Assembly (NCBI GenBank): GCA_013298375.1
Contig: JAAFHM010000232.1
Coordinates: 1-7,433, forward strand
Source: Ignavibacteria bacterium
GTDB lineage: Bacteria > Bacteroidota > Ignavibacteria > Kapaibacteriales > UBA4661
Length of the DNA: 7,433 nucleotides
Direction of reading: 5' to 3'
The notes under the pieces were generated by a model, which did no database searches, was not told the DNA's origin, and saw only the letters and a list, made by a program, of their open reading frames with translations. This document shows, one piece after another, positions 7,061-7,433 of this stretch. The translations under genes were made by a program, and so were the position numbers. The first letter of the stretch is position 1; the number at the start of each line of letters is the position of its first letter.

Positions 7061-7433
7061 TCTTGCTGATTCACCGAATTAAACATCATCGCCTGATTCG
7101 ACACAATCTTCGCAAAGCCGCGTACATCCTGCCCTGACCACGCATTATTCATCTCGCCGTATTTGCCGAATTTCGCTTGCATGAGGTCGTGCGGAGATTC
7201 GATGCCGACGATGTGAAAACGGTATGGCGCGAGAAATACCTTCGCTGTGCCGCTTACGGTAGCTTGGGTGCTTTCAAGCAGTGTTTCGCAGTTGCGCATG
7301 GCGGGTTCGAGGAACTGCCCTTCGTGCAGGAGCGCTCCGTACATGGTGGCGGCTTGTTCTTTGAGGGCGAGTTGTGCTTTGGTCAGCGTGTGTTTTTCGA
7401 GCGTGTGATGCGCTTTGATGATGATGAGTGGTG
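7057..7433 (-). CDS. argG: Argininosuccinate synthase, C-terminal part (continues beyond right edge)
   Basis: ArgG joins citrulline and aspartate using ATP to form argininosuccinate. Only the last 124 residues are inside the window; the frame is open to the right edge. They read IIIKAHHTLEKHTLTKAQL near the edge, then MYGALLHEGQFLEPAMR, PYRFHIVGIESPHDL and KFGKYGEMNNAWSGQDVRGF, a recognisable ArgG C-terminal region of the type I recall from Bacteroidota. The Met at 7344 (MYGALLHEGQ) is internal, not a start, because family-like sequence continues upstream of it. The ATP-binding and catalytic N-terminal domain lies outside the window. The TGA stop overlaps the ATG of the esterase (ATGA). Together with argC two genes downstream, this marks an arginine biosynthesis operon whose promoter is right of the window. 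Confidence 0.93.
   Translation of the reverse strand, partial: PLIIIKAHHTLEKHTLTKAQLALKEQAATMYGALLHEGQFLEPAMRNCETLLESTQATVSGTAKVFLAPYRFHIVGIESPHDLMQAKFGKYGEMNNAWSGQDVRGFAKIVSNQAMMFNSVNQQE

Overview
The window carries two unrelated gene blocks that converge on a short intergenic hairpin near position 3970. Base composition is moderate (by eye, close to half G+C) and gene packing is tight. The ArgG C-terminus and the ArgC resemble versions I associate with the Bacteroidota/Chlorobiota (FCB) group, and argG followed closely by argC is a familiar order there. That is a family-level inference from remembered protein patterns, not a database result.

Left block, plus strand (1-3916): a very large soluble multi-PAS sensor histidine kinase, already open at the left edge, followed after 20 bases by a protein with an N-terminal receiver domain fused to a second histidine kinase core. 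The two look like one transcription unit. They suggest a phosphotransfer chain in which the PAS kinase phosphorylates the receiver of the second protein, but neither protein has a visible DNA-binding or enzymatic output domain, so the final target lies elsewhere.

Middle (3917-4021): a 105-base convergent intergenic region holding a perfect 15-bp inverted repeat around a 36-base partly structured spacer. It is probably a transcription terminator, mainly for the minus strand, or a dispersed repeat element.

Right block, minus strand (7433 down to 4022): the C-terminal part of argG (argininosuccinate synthase), a predicted secreted alpha/beta-hydrolase esterase, argC (N-acetyl-gamma-glutamyl-phosphate reductase) and leuB (3-isopropylmalate dehydrogenase). 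argG and the esterase overlap by ATGA, and the esterase and argC are separated by one base, so these three are almost certainly co-transcribed and translationally coupled. leuB follows after 71 bases that contain a degenerate heptanucleotide tandem repeat.

Most genes are recognisable members of known families. The less ordinary points are the exported esterase wedged between two arginine genes, the kinase pair with no output domain, the heptamer repeat in front of leuB, and the large hairpin between the convergent blocks. I saw no tRNA, rRNA, CRISPR array, insertion sequence or phage gene, and no clear evidence of a wholly new system.
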